Source of the DNA: an uncultured Clostridia bacterium
GTDB taxonomy: Bacteria; Bacillota; Clostridia; Christensenellales; Aristaeellaceae
Reading direction: 5' to 3'
Assembly (NCBI GenBank): GCA_934647235.1
Contig: CAKUFG010000014.1
Location: 1 to 62,533 of the forward strand
DNA: 62,533 nucleotides
A program made the translations under genes and the position numbers. Every line of letters starts with the position of its first letter. Within the stretch, counting starts at the first letter, position 1. This document shows positions 50,010 through 59,140 of the stretch, one piece after another. The notes under the pieces were generated by a model. The model did no database searches. It was not told where the DNA came from and saw only the letters and a program-made list of their open reading frames with translations.

Positions 50010-50612
50010 ATGTTCTGGGATAACGTGGCGTGGGTATACGATATTTTTGCAAACGTCATCAACCGCAGGGCCAACCGCACGCTGTGCGCTGCGGTAGAGG
50101 CGGTCATCCGCCCGGACGACGCCGTGCTGGAATGCGCCTGCGGCACGGGGCTGCTTACCGGCGTGATTGCGGACAAATGCAAAAGCCTGGTCGCAACGGA
50201 CTTTTCGGCCAATATGCTCAAGCGCGCGCAGAAGAAATACGCCCGGCGCGGCAGCATCGTCTTTGAGCAGGCGAATATTCTGCACCTTGGCTATCCCGAC
50301 GCGCGCTTTGACGCGGTGGTCGCCGCCAATGTGATTCACCTGCTGAACGAGCCGTATACGGCCCTGCGCGAGCTGGACCGGGTATGCAGGCCGGGCGGCA
50401 GGATCATCATCCCTACCTATATGAACCAGACGGATAAGGGCGGCACCAACAGCGTATCGGGCATGATCGGCAAGGCAGGCGCGGACTTCAAGCGTGAATT
50501 CACGCTGGCCTCCTACAAAAGGTTCTTTGCCGAGGCGGGCTATACCCGCGTAAGCTACACCCTGTGCGAGGGCAGAATCCCCTGCGCGGTGGCGGTTATT
50601 CAAAAGCAGTAA
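50010..50612 (+). CDS. Class I SAM-dependent methyltransferase
   Basis: A 200-residue cytoplasmic methyltransferase. VLECACGTGLLTGVIA is the SAM motif I, VATDFSANMLKRAQKK motif II, and FDAVVAANVIHLLNEPYTAL motif IV. It is of UbiE/Methyltransf_11 type, so small-molecule or lipid substrates are likely. GGAGGG precedes the ATG, 17 bases after the ATC-hydrolase-like gene. Confidence 0.88.
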   Translation: MFWDNVAWVYDIFANVINRRANRTLCAAVEAVIRPDDAVLECACGTGLLTGVIADKCKSLVATDFSANMLKRAQKKYARRGSIVFEQANILHLGYPDARFDAVVAANVIHLLNEPYTALRELDRVCRPGGRIIIPTYMNQTDKGGTNSVSGMIGKAGADFKREFTLASYKRFFAEAGYTRVSYTLCEGRIPCAVAVIQKQ

Positions 50613-50660
50613 GGCAAAGGATCGCCATGGGCGGGCATAAACCGAGGGGAGGAATAACAT

Positions 50661-51512
50661 ATGCTGTATTCTGAAAAACTGAAGGACTTCCAGGTCGCGC
50701 ACCCGTGCCAAAGCATCACCGTGGATGGCGCGCGGTATCGCTATGTGCTTGCCGGCGGCGAGGGCGCGCAGACGCTTGTGCTGCTCAATGGCGGCATGAA
50801 CACGCTGGAAATGTGGATGGACTATGTGGACGAGCTTGCCCGCGATTTCCGCGTGCTGCTCTTTGATTATCCGCAGGAGCTGCGCACCAATCAGGCGCTG
50901 GTTACGGGCATGCATGCGTTCTTCCAGAAGCTGCATATTGAAAGGCCCGTGTTCGTCGGTGCCAGCGACGGCGGCATGGTGGCGCAGATCTATGTGCAGA
51001 AATATCCGGGCGAAACCGGCGCGCTGGTGCTGATTTCCACTGGCGGCATGGACGCGGCCACCCTCAAAGCCCTGCGGCGGAAATATCGCCTTGCCCCGGT
51101 GATGCTGTGGTACATGAAGCGCTGCAATTATGAAAAGCTCAAGCCCCGGCTGATCAAGGCCGGCATGAGCCACATCCGCAATGAAAGCCCGGAGGAAATC
51201 GCCTACGTGCAGGATATGTTTGAGACGATTTTCAAGGATTACAAGCAGGAAAAGGATGTGCACATTTCCAGCCTGCTGGCCGACCTGATGAACCAGACGC
51301 CCGTAACGGCGGCGGATTTTGATGCGCTGGCGGGCAGAATCCTGCTGATCCTGCCCAACCAGGATTTCTTCTCCGGCAAGATGCAGCAGGATCTGATTCA
51401 ATTGATGCACGAGCCCCGGATCGCTTATGTTTCGGGCGGGCATCTGTCCACCGTGCTGAAGGCGGCGGACTATATCCAAACAATCCGAGATTTCCTCCAT
51501 GCCCTGAGCTGA
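50661..51512 (+). CDS. Alpha/beta hydrolase 2
   Basis: A 283-residue alpha/beta hydrolase not closely similar to hydrolase 1. TLVLLNGGMNTLEMW is the oxyanion region, VFVGASDGGMVAQIY contains the GxSxG nucleophile, LLILPNQDFFSG the acid, and YVSGGHLSTVL the catalytic His. Typical small-molecule esterase or C-C hydrolase layout. Same operon. Confidence 0.85.
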   Translation: MLYSEKLKDFQVAHPCQSITVDGARYRYVLAGGEGAQTLVLLNGGMNTLEMWMDYVDELARDFRVLLFDYPQELRTNQALVTGMHAFFQKLHIERPVFVGASDGGMVAQIYVQKYPGETGALVLISTGGMDAATLKALRRKYRLAPVMLWYMKRCNYEKLKPRLIKAGMSHIRNESPEEIAYVQDMFETIFKDYKQEKDVHISSLLADLMNQTPVTAADFDALAGRILLILPNQDFFSGKMQQDLIQLMHEPRIAYVSGGHLSTVLKAADYIQTIRDFLHALS

Positions 51513-51556
51513 CAGCGCCGCGCATGAAGAATTGCTGAAATGCAAAGGAGCCGCTT

Positions 51557-52051
51557 ATGAAAATCATTGTCGCCGCCGCTTTTTACCTGCTTTACTGGGG
51601 CGTCTGCTTTCTGGCCACCGGCACGGACCAGAAGAATCTGCTTGGCCTGCTCTCCTACCCGGACGAGGTGCAAGCGCGCGTGCGCAGTCATCCGCAGCTT
51701 GGGCCCATGGCGCCCAAGGCCAAGCCTCTGCCCGCCATTCTGCTGGGCAATCTGATTCAGTTTACCGTGATTTTTTCCGCGCTGGGCTTTGCGCTCAGGC
51801 GTCCGCTGGGCCTGATCAGCTATTGGCCGGCCTTCTGGTTCTTTCTGGCCCTGGGCGAGGGGCTGGGGCTGTTTGATCTGCTTGTGATCGACCTGCTGTG
51901 GTGGCGCAATACCCGGCGCGTCCGCTTTTCCTTCCTGCCGGATAAGGCATACTACCAGAACCCCGGCAAGCATATCGGCTCCTTCCTGCGCGGGATCCCG
52001 CTTTTTGCTGTGATTGCCGCGCTGGCAGCCGCCCTGGTCGCCCTGCCCTGA
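51557..52051 (+). CDS. Integral membrane protein, function unknown
   Basis: A 164-residue protein with four membrane helices: about 1-20, 60-80, 85-113 and 142-163. A hydrophilic loop RVRSHPQLGPMAPKAKPLP follows the first. I do not recognise the family with confidence. GGAG precedes the start, 44 bases after hydrolase 2; it closes the operon. Confidence 0.75.
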   Translation: MKIIVAAAFYLLYWGVCFLATGTDQKNLLGLLSYPDEVQARVRSHPQLGPMAPKAKPLPAILLGNLIQFTVIFSALGFALRRPLGLISYWPAFWFFLALGEGLGLFDLLVIDLLWWRNTRRVRFSFLPDKAYYQNPGKHIGSFLRGIPLFAVIAALAAALVALP

Positions 52052-52074
52052 GCACGGGAGCAGGGGCATTATAA

Positions 52075-52640
52075 GGCCCGGAGCTTCGCCTTCTCCCGCT
52101 TGGGAGAAGGCTTTTATAGCCGTGCACTTGTCAACAAGCGTTCTGCGATATCCATATCAGCAGGCTTGCAAATAAGGATTCCCCTAGGGGGGAAGCTGGC
52201 AGCGTAAGCTGCCTGATGAGGGGGCCTGTTACGCGGAAATACAAGCAGCTTTCATGTCGCATTCCCCCTCATCCGTCTCGCTGCCGCTCGACACTTTCTC
52301 CCGATGGAGAAGGCTTTCATAGTCATGCGTTATAAAAGAAGCTGGTGTGTTTTGCCCAACTATCCCCAATCGCTGCGCCAGCTTCCTGCACGCAGCCATC
52401 GCCTACCGTGGCACGCCGATGCAATCGGCGCAGGGCGTGCGCAGCACGACCATAGGGGAAAAACGAAGAATCGCCCGGTTGGAGTTTACTCCGAACCGAG
52501 CGATTCAAGCTTTTCCCTGCCACGGGGCACAAAGCAGCAGTGTCGCCTTTCAGTTTTATTAACTTGACTTTCACGTCACACACAGGTTCTTTGTTACTTT
52601 CTTCACTGAAGAAAGTAACGTTCCCTTCGTCCCCCTCGCC
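52075..52640. repeat. Composite intergenic repeat, copy D (double)
   Basis: Two tail modules in opposite directions (CCTTCTCCC/GGGAGAAGG at 52089-52110, and CCCCTCATCCGTCTCGCTGC near 52263) frame a gene-free stretch. A hairpin block with GCCGAT-GCA-ATCGGC follows, then the TTGACTTTCACGTCAC block. It ends in a perfect 13-base palindrome, GTTACTTTCTTCA at 52593-52605 with TGAAGAAAGTAAC at 52607-52619. No gene. Confidence 0.75.
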
Positions 52641-52646
52641 CCCGTT

Positions 52647-54155
52647 TCATCCATTCCCGGCCCACAGGTATTTTTCCTGAATGTAGCCCGAAATGCCCTC
52701 GTGAAGCAGCAGCACATGGATCCAGCCGTCGCCGGCAGTGCCGCAGAACAGCTCGCCGATCTGGGGCATGTAATCTGGATTCTTCACCTGAGCCACCATG
52801 GCCGAGCTTTCATCGGGCTGGGTATAAAGCGGAATGTCCTGGCCAACCAGCTCCTCACGCACAGCAAGCTGCACGCCCCGCACCTCCACGCCCTGATCGC
52901 CGGGGGCCAGGTAGGCGGTCATCATGTAGCCCTCCACATGGCCGATGCGCACGTGCGACCACTCGCCCTCCTCACCCAATACCTGCACGGGCGTACCGTT
53001 GTAATAGCGCCCAAGTTCCTTGCCGCCCGGCGCGTCGCGCAGGCGCAGCCGATCGGTAGCAATGGGATTGTTGACCACGCGCCAGTTGGTGCTGTCCATG
53101 GCGGCAAAGACTTCAGCCTGCGATTTGGGCAGGTCGTCCAGCGCCACTGTGCTCAGATCAAAGGCGGGCAGATCGCCGGCATAGAGGATATTGCCGCCGT
53201 CAGAAGGCATAATCGCATTGGGAAATACATGGAAAATTTCACTTGATGTCTGCACCACAGAAAGCAGCCATGCGCCGTTGCGATCTAAGCCAAACGAATA
53301 AATAATGCCCTGATTGCTGTGGCTGATGAGTGTCGAGCCCCAGGAATGAAAATTATCCAGACCCCACCCATCAGGCAGCGGCTGTGAACGCGATATGCGA
53401 TAGCCTTCCTGCTCGTCATAGGTGCATGCGGCTACATAGCGCGCGCCATCCGCCGCAGTATACTGGGCGAACAGGGTGGGGCTGTGGCTCACACGTTCAA
53501 GGGTTGCATCCTTGGGCAGGCTCAGCGCCGCGCGTATCATTGCCTCGGGAGGATCGGCATATTCGCCGATCAGGGAGATGTCGAAGCCCGCCAGCGTCAG
53601 CTGATCATCCAGCCCGGCCAAGGGCAGTGGGAGGTAGGTATCCTGGCCAAGAAGGTTATCCTCTTTGTTGAAATATGAGACAGACCGGTGCAGCTTGCCA
53701 TCCTGCACCCAGGCGGCGAGTTCTTCTTGATAGTAGCGCATGGTCATATCCACCGTGCCCCACGCGCCATCCTGCTTGACGGCGTGATAGGTGTATACGG
53801 CGTATTCGTATTGACCGTCTTCTCCGCCGTGATAGGTGTAAAACAGCACGTCCCCGGCGGTGTCAATCAGGAGCTCGGGGATATCCTCACCCTGCCGCAG
53901 CGCGGTGGAATTGTCGATGGTCAGCGCGTAATCCCCGCCCGCTTCGCGCTCGGCGATGCACAGGCGGTTCTCGCTGCCGTTGGTCAATACCAGCGCGTAC
54001 TGCCCCGCCGCCCCGTCGGCCGCAGCCACGGTGTACCCCGGATGCGCAGCGGCGCACAGGTCAAGCACCTCCTGCGGCACGGTCGCGTCCGCCAGCGCGC
54101 AGGGCAGGGCAAGGGCGAGCAGCAGCAAAACAAACAGGCATAGATGCTTTTTCAT
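52647..54155 (-). CDS. Exported SH3-domain protein (MKKHLC family), long copy
   Basis: A 502-residue secreted protein starting MKKHLCLFVLLLLALALPCA, with AAGGAGG upstream; a longer frame to 54197 is not used. After the signal peptide, about residues 25-330 form a beta-rich region with no recognised family. A first SH3 domain begins near RLRLRDAPGGKELGRYYNG, and a second near IPLYTQPDESSAMVAQ ends YIQEKYLWAG. It is paralogous to the next gene. Confidence 0.75.
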   Translation of the reverse strand: MKKHLCLFVLLLLALALPCALADATVPQEVLDLCAAAHPGYTVAAADGAAGQYALVLTNGSENRLCIAEREAGGDYALTIDNSTALRQGEDIPELLIDTAGDVLFYTYHGGEDGQYEYAVYTYHAVKQDGAWGTVDMTMRYYQEELAAWVQDGKLHRSVSYFNKEDNLLGQDTYLPLPLAGLDDQLTLAGFDISLIGEYADPPEAMIRAALSLPKDATLERVSHSPTLFAQYTAADGARYVAACTYDEQEGYRISRSQPLPDGWGLDNFHSWGSTLISHSNQGIIYSFGLDRNGAWLLSVVQTSSEIFHVFPNAIMPSDGGNILYAGDLPAFDLSTVALDDLPKSQAEVFAAMDSTNWRVVNNPIATDRLRLRDAPGGKELGRYYNGTPVQVLGEEGEWSHVRIGHVEGYMMTAYLAPGDQGVEVRGVQLAVREELVGQDIPLYTQPDESSAMVAQVKNPDYMPQIGELFCGTAGDGWIHVLLLHEGISGYIQEKYLWAGNG

Positions 54156-54204
54156 GGAAGTCCTCCTTTGACTGGCTGTGTTTTCCAATATGAGCAAAGT
54201 GTCG

Positions 54205-54855
54205 GGTTCTCTCTCATCCGTCGTGCTTGGGAGAAGGCTTTTACGGTCATGCGGTTGTCATGCGGCGAGACAACGTTGCTTGTATTAGTTTACCGCCCAA
54301 AGGCTTCTCCTTGAGGAGAAGCTGTCGGGCTTGTCCCGACTGATGAGGTGTAGCCGCCACAGCGGCGTTATCCTATATAGCTATGAGAACGACCACTGCG
54401 TGGTCTACACCTCACCACCGCCTACGGCGGAGCCTCTCCTCAAGGAGAAGCCTTTTGGTGGATGCTCTTGCCAACTGGCACCAATCATTGCGCTCGGTTT
54501 CCGCACTCAACTTTCATCTGCGGGGCAGCAGACAGCGCAGCTGGATGCCAGGGCTGGCGAAGCCAGACCAAGGGGGAAATATTCAAGGGAACGGATGGCG
54601 CTTGCGCCGATCCGGGCACGCAGAATTTTCCCTGCCCCGCGTGTGGCCAGTGATCCCTTCCAATTTTTATCCAATTGACTTTCACGTCACACGCAGCCTT
54701 CTTTGATTCTTTCCCTGTACGCCCCGCGCTGCTGCCTTACGGCAAGCGCGGGTTTCGGGCGGCAATTTGCAAAATTGCGCGCCCTCAGCCGCCTGCAGCG
54801 GCGCTATGGCTCCAAGAAAGAATCGTCTCCTTCGTTCCATTGCTCCCCTCGTCCC
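54205..54855. repeat. Composite intergenic repeat, copy E
   Basis: The stretch holds inverted CTTCTCCTTGAGGAGAAG modules (54304-54321 and near 54432), a 179-base block at 54518-54696, and the palindrome arms GATTCTTTC and GAAAGAATC. The arms enclose the same 100-base hairpin insert as copy B in the opposite direction. The 179-base block recurs at 56036-56214 with one mismatch. No gene. Confidence 0.8.
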
Positions 54856-54859
54856 CGCT

Positions 54860-55843
54860 TCACCCATTCCCAGGCCACAGGTATTTCTCCTGAATGTAGC
54901 CCGAAATGCCATCGCGCAGCAAGAGAACGTGAAGCCACCCATCCCCGGCTGTGCCGCAAAGCAGTTCGCCAGCCCAGGGCGTAAAATCTGAATTCTTCAC
55001 CTGGGCAACCACAGCCGAGCTTTCATTGGGTTGAGTATAGAGCGGAAGGCTCATGCCTGTCCACTCCTCGCGGACGTAAAGCAGAAGACTATGCAAAGCC
55101 ACTCCCCGATCGCCGGGAGCCAGGTAGGCCGACATCATGTAGCCTTCCACATGGCCGATACGCACGTGCGACCACTCGCCATCCTCGCCCAATATCTGCA
55201 CGGGCGTGCCGTTGTAATAGCGTCCCAGCTCCTTGCCGCCCGGCGCGTCGCGCAGGCGCAGCCGGTCGGTAGCAATGGGATTGTTGACTACGCGCCAGTT
55301 GGCGCTGTCCAGGAGGGCCGATGCTTCGGCAAGCGAATGGGGCAGGGCAGACAAATCGATTGTGCGCAGATCCATATCGGGCAAATCGCCAGCATAAATG
55401 GCATAATCAATGACGTAAGCGTTTGACATGATCGCGCCGGGGAAAAAGAAAAAATCATCGTCTGCCTGCACGGAAGCCAGCTTCCAATCGCCGCGGCGGT
55501 TGGATAAGAATTCAACGCAAAGGTGCTCGGCCTCATTTTTAAGGAGCAAATTATCTCCGGAATGGGCAGAATCCAGCGACCAGCCCGCTGGCAGCGGCTG
55601 CGAGCGTGCCGCGTGATAGCCGCCCCGCTCGTCATAGCTGTATGCGGCCACATAGCGCGCGCCGCTGGCTTCGGTATAATCAACAAAACTGTAAGAAGCG
55701 GCATTGATTGCTGCGCCGTTGGGCAGATGCAGCGCGGATTGGCCTTCCACCTCGTTGGCCGCAGCCATGGCATACCCCGGATGCGCAGCGGAGCACAGGG
55801 CAAGGACAAGCAGCAGAACGAGCAGACACAGATGCTTTTTCAT
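54860..55843 (-). CDS. Exported SH3-domain protein (MKKHLC family), short copy
   Basis: A 327-residue paralogue of the previous gene starting MKKHLCLLVLLLVLALCSAA. It lacks about 175 residues of the middle domain and the region around the signal cleavage site (LCSAAHPGY directly follows the hydrophobic core). The block from NWRVVNNPIATDRLRLRDAP through HVRIGHVEGYMM is nearly identical to the long copy. Export efficiency may be affected by the missing cleavage region. Confidence 0.7.
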   Translation of the reverse strand: MKKHLCLLVLLLVLALCSAAHPGYAMAAANEVEGQSALHLPNGAAINAASYSFVDYTEASGARYVAAYSYDERGGYHAARSQPLPAGWSLDSAHSGDNLLLKNEAEHLCVEFLSNRRGDWKLASVQADDDFFFFPGAIMSNAYVIDYAIYAGDLPDMDLRTIDLSALPHSLAEASALLDSANWRVVNNPIATDRLRLRDAPGGKELGRYYNGTPVQILGEDGEWSHVRIGHVEGYMMSAYLAPGDRGVALHSLLLYVREEWTGMSLPLYTQPNESSAVVAQVKNSDFTPWAGELLCGTAGDGWLHVLLLRDGISGYIQEKYLWPGNG

Positions 55844-55889
55844 GGAAGGGCTCCTTTGGCTGTCCGTGTTTTCCAGCGTATGCAAATCG

Positions 55890-56265
55890 TTGCGCTCTCC
55901 CTCATTCGTCTCGCTGCGGCTCGACACCTTCTCCCGCTTGGGAGAAGGCTTTCATAGCTGTGCGCTGTGCAAAAAGCTTAGCTGCGCTGCTCAATCATCG
56001 CTGTCAATTGCGCCTGATTAGCACACAACAAATGCCTGCGGGGCAGCAGACAGCGCAGCTGGATGCCAGGGTTGGCGAAGCCAGACCAAGGGGGAAATAT
56101 TCAAGGGAACGGATGGCGCTTGCGCCGATCCGGGCACGCAGAATTTTCCCTGCCCCGCGTGTGGCCAGTGATCCCTTCCAATTTTTATCCAATTGACTTT
56201 CACGTCACACGCAGGTTCTTTGTTTCTTTCTTGACTCAAGAAAGAAACGTTTCCTTATCCCACCG
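55890..56265. repeat. Composite intergenic repeat, copy F
   Basis: CCTTCTCCC/GGGAGAAGG at 55927-55948, then the 179-base block (56036-56214) shared with copy E. A perfect palindrome follows: GTTTCTTTCTTGA at 56222-56234 with TCAAGAAAGAAAC at 56236-56248. No gene. Confidence 0.8.
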
Positions 56266-56268
56266 CTG

Positions 56269-56625
56269 TTACATCGTCCGGGCCAGCCGGCCCAGCGCGG
56301 TGGGGTTCAGGCAGTATCCCTTGCGATATACCGTGCTGATCACATCGTTGCCCAGCTTGGCGCGCAGGCGCTGCACGTGCACATCCACCGTGCGGGTCTC
56401 ATAATCCGACGCGCTGCCCCAGGCGGTGCGCAGCAGCTCGCCCCGGCTCATGGCGCGCACGGGCTGCCCGCGGCTGCACGAGGTCAGGGCGCTTTTAAGC
56501 AATTCATCAAAAAGCAAATACTCCTGCTGCGTCAGGCGGTAATCATGACCATAAAGATTGACACAGCACATAGCGGGATCCATGCTGATTCCTCGCCGGT
56601 AATCAAATGGATACTGATACAGCAT
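56269..56625 (-). CDS. Stand-alone winged-helix (OmpR/PhoB-type) DNA-binding protein
   Basis: A 118-residue protein. The ATG at 56625 has AGGTGAGG eight bases upstream. YRLTQQEYLLFDELLKS, RGELLRTAWG, and TRTVDVHVQRLRAKLGND with VISTVYRKGYCL are the OmpR-type winged helix. The receiver domain is absent, so control by a sensor kinase is unlikely unless a partner exists. It is divergent from the SANT-like gene. Confidence 0.8.
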   Translation of the reverse strand: MLYQYPFDYRRGISMDPAMCCVNLYGHDYRLTQQEYLLFDELLKSALTSCSRGQPVRAMSRGELLRTAWGSASDYETRTVDVHVQRLRAKLGNDVISTVYRKGYCLNPTALGRLARTM

Positions 56626-56797
56626 TTTCATCACCTCACCTATATAGACGAAATACATGATAGTTTTGTTGCATTCGTTCACAAATTATTAACAAAATTT
56701 TCTGTTTCGTCTTTTTTATGCCGTATGATTACGCATATCCGCCCGGGCAGGTGTGCATACTATGTGGAGTAAGGACGCCATAATGGAGGGGAAAACA

Positions 56798-57589
56798 ATG
56801 GAACAGACGATGGTGAAGGGCCCGCGCTCCGGCTGGCGCGAGGATGAAATCGATCAGCTGTGGCGCGAGATTCAGCGCGCCAACGCCAGCGGCCAGCCGC
56901 TGCGCAGCGTGTTTGAGGAGATGGGCGGCCGCCTGGGGCGCAAGCCCAACAGCGTGCGCAATTACTACTACATGCAGCTGCGCGGGCAGGAGGGCGATAC
57001 CCTGCGCCGCGCCCAGCCCTTTGAAACCTTTACCGAGGCCGAGGTGCGCAGCCTGCTCAAAGCCGTGCTGCGCGCCCGGGCGCAGGGGCAATCGGTGCGC
57101 GCGTGCGTGATGGCGCTGTCGCAGGGTGATCATGCGCGGATGCTGCGGTATCAGAACAAGTACCGCTCCCTGCTGAAAAAGCGCCCGGAGCTGGTGGCGG
57201 AAATCTGCCGGGAGCTGGAAGCCGAGGGCGTTGCCTGCGAAAGCCCCATCAGGCCTGCGGGCGAGGACGCGGCGGCGCTGCGCAATCAGATTGCCGTCAA
57301 GGCGGGCGCGCTGGGCGATCCCGATGTGCAGCGCATGCTGACGGGCATCAACGCGCTGATGGACCGCGCGATCGGCAACGATCCGCAGGTACAGAGCGAT
57401 CGGCTGCGCGTGCGGCTGGATATGGCGCTGCTGCGCTACGATGAGCTGAGCCGCGCAGTGGGCGATATGCTGCTGTGCTGCAAGGAATATCTGGGGCAGG
57501 AGGACGCCGTGCGCACGGCTGCGCTGCCGGCCTTTCTGACCTCGCTGAGCCAGCATGTAAGCCAGACTGAAAATGCGCTGGCGAAGTAA
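56798..57589 (+). CDS. SANT/Myb-like DNA-binding protein
   Basis: A 263-residue protein starting MEQTMVKGPRSGWREDEIDQ after GGAGGGG. The N-terminus (GWREDEIDQLWREIQRA, then GRLGRKPNSVRNYYYMQ) is a Myb/SANT-like helix-turn-helix as in RsfA-type regulators of spore-forming Firmicutes. The remaining 180 residues are helical. Possible sporulation role, not proven. Confidence 0.65.
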   Translation: MEQTMVKGPRSGWREDEIDQLWREIQRANASGQPLRSVFEEMGGRLGRKPNSVRNYYYMQLRGQEGDTLRRAQPFETFTEAEVRSLLKAVLRARAQGQSVRACVMALSQGDHARMLRYQNKYRSLLKKRPELVAEICRELEAEGVACESPIRPAGEDAAALRNQIAVKAGALGDPDVQRMLTGINALMDRAIGNDPQVQSDRLRVRLDMALLRYDELSRAVGDMLLCCKEYLGQEDAVRTAALPAFLTSLSQHVSQTENALAK

Positions 57590-57596
57590 GAAACGG

Positions 57597-57659
57597 GAAT
57601 AACCGAAGGGGACTGCGGCTTTCTTCAGTGAAGAAAGCCGCAGTCCCCTTCGGTTATTC
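57597..57659. terminator. 31-bp perfect palindrome between converging genes
   Basis: Arms 57597-57627 and 57629-57659 are perfect complements around one central G. The centre CTTTCTTCAGTGAAGAAAG equals the centre of the repeat palindromes in copies D, F and G. It probably terminates both converging genes. Confidence 0.65.
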
Positions 57660-57675
57660 GTCTTTTCCCCGTCCC

Positions 57676-59097
57676 TTATTTCAGCACGGAGGTTGCGTCG
57701 GCAATGGTCTTTTCGTAGGCTTCGCGGCCATATTTGTCCACTTCGGCCTTGTTCTTTTCGCCGTGGGTCAGGCAGCCAGCGCCGCCAATGCAGCCGCCCA
57801 GGCAGGCCATGCCCTCGATAAAGTTCGCGTCCAGCGCGTTCTTGCTCTTTTTCAGCAGCGCCATGCGGCAGGCCTCGATGCCGTCGCACACGCAGGGCTT
57901 GAGGTCAAAGTCAATGTTCTGCTCCTTCAGGCCCTCGGCCACTGCATCGCTCAGGCCGCCGCTGCGGGCAAAGATGCGGCCAAAGTAGGACGCATTGTCC
58001 AGCACATCCTCGGGCAGGGTGGTGATGTCCAGGTCCTTGCTGTCAAACAGTGCCTGCAGCTCTTCAAAGGTCAGCACCGCGTCAATGTAGGGCTTCACCG
58101 TATCCAGCTGCGCCTCGGCCTTCTTGGCCGTGCAGGGGCCGATGAAGATGGTCTTTGCGTCGGGCGTGGTCTCCTTGATAAAGCGCGCGATGGCCGCCAT
58201 GGGCGACAGATTGTGCGATACCATGGGCAGCAGCTGCGGGAAGCTCTGGCGGATGTAGGTGACGAACGCCGGGCAGCAGGAGGAGGTCAGGAAGCCCTTT
58301 TCGGCCAGCTCGCGGGATTCGGCCTCGGCCACCATGTCCGCGCCCAGCGCCGCCTCCACCACCGTGTGGAAGCCCAGCGCCTTCAGGCCCGAAATCACCT
58401 GACCCAGCTTGGCATAGTTGAACTGGCTGGAAATGGAGGGCGCTACGATGGCATACAGCTTGTAGCTGCGGCCCTGCTCGCTCTTGCGCAGCAGATCGAT
58501 CACGTTGAGCATATAGGATTTATCCATGATCGCGCCGAAGGGGCACTGATACACGCACGCGCCGCAGGAAATGCACTTGTTGTTATCGATGGTGGCGGCC
58601 TTTTCCTCGTTCATAGAAATGGCCTTCACCTTGCAGGCGTTCTGGCAGGGACGCTTGCGGCTGACGATGGCGGTGTAGGGGCACACCTTAGCGCACTGGC
58701 CGCACTCCACGCACTTGGTCTTATCAATGTGCGCCACATGGTTTTCATCAAAGCTGATTGCGCCGCGGCGGCACACATCCTCGCAGCGGTGAGCCAGGCA
58801 CCCGCGGCAGGCGTTGGTCACTTCATAGCCGCCCACGGGGCACTCGTCGCAGGCGATGTCAATCACCTCGATCACGTTGGGGTTATCGGCATTGCCGCCC
58901 ATGGCCATCTTGACGCGCTCGGCCAGGATGGCGCGCTCCTTGTACACGCAGCAGCGCATGGTGGGCTGCTTGCCTGGCACAATGATCTTGGGAATATCCA
59001 GCACGTTTTCCAGCAGCGTATCCTGCCACGCCTGCCGCGCCACCTCGCGCAGCACCTTATATTTGAGGTATTGTACCTTGGTATCGAACTTACGCAT
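57676..59097 (-). CDS. [FeFe]-hydrogenase-type protein
   Basis: A 473-residue protein. Ferredoxin clusters lie at CVECGQCAKVCP (129-140) and CISCGACVYQCP (165-176), with further N-terminal cysteines (CDECPVGG, CRGCLAHRCEDVC). H-cluster motifs are TSSCCPAFV (271-279), GPCTAKKAEA (320-329) and EGMACLGGCIGG (428-439), so all four H-cluster cysteines and the proton-relay cysteine are present. Motifs deviate from canonical TSCCPGW and MPCxxK, as in the group B/C/D enzymes. It may catalyse H2 turnover or act in sensing. It ends the three-gene locus. Confidence 0.85.
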   Translation of the reverse strand: MRKFDTKVQYLKYKVLREVARQAWQDTLLENVLDIPKIIVPGKQPTMRCCVYKERAILAERVKMAMGGNADNPNVIEVIDIACDECPVGGYEVTNACRGCLAHRCEDVCRRGAISFDENHVAHIDKTKCVECGQCAKVCPYTAIVSRKRPCQNACKVKAISMNEEKAATIDNNKCISCGACVYQCPFGAIMDKSYMLNVIDLLRKSEQGRSYKLYAIVAPSISSQFNYAKLGQVISGLKALGFHTVVEAALGADMVAEAESRELAEKGFLTSSCCPAFVTYIRQSFPQLLPMVSHNLSPMAAIARFIKETTPDAKTIFIGPCTAKKAEAQLDTVKPYIDAVLTFEELQALFDSKDLDITTLPEDVLDNASYFGRIFARSGGLSDAVAEGLKEQNIDFDLKPCVCDGIEACRMALLKKSKNALDANFIEGMACLGGCIGGAGCLTHGEKNKAEVDKYGREAYEKTIADATSVLK

Positions 59098-59140
59098 GGC
59101 ATTGCGCTCCTTCCAGAATGAATGTTGGAGAATGTTGGAT

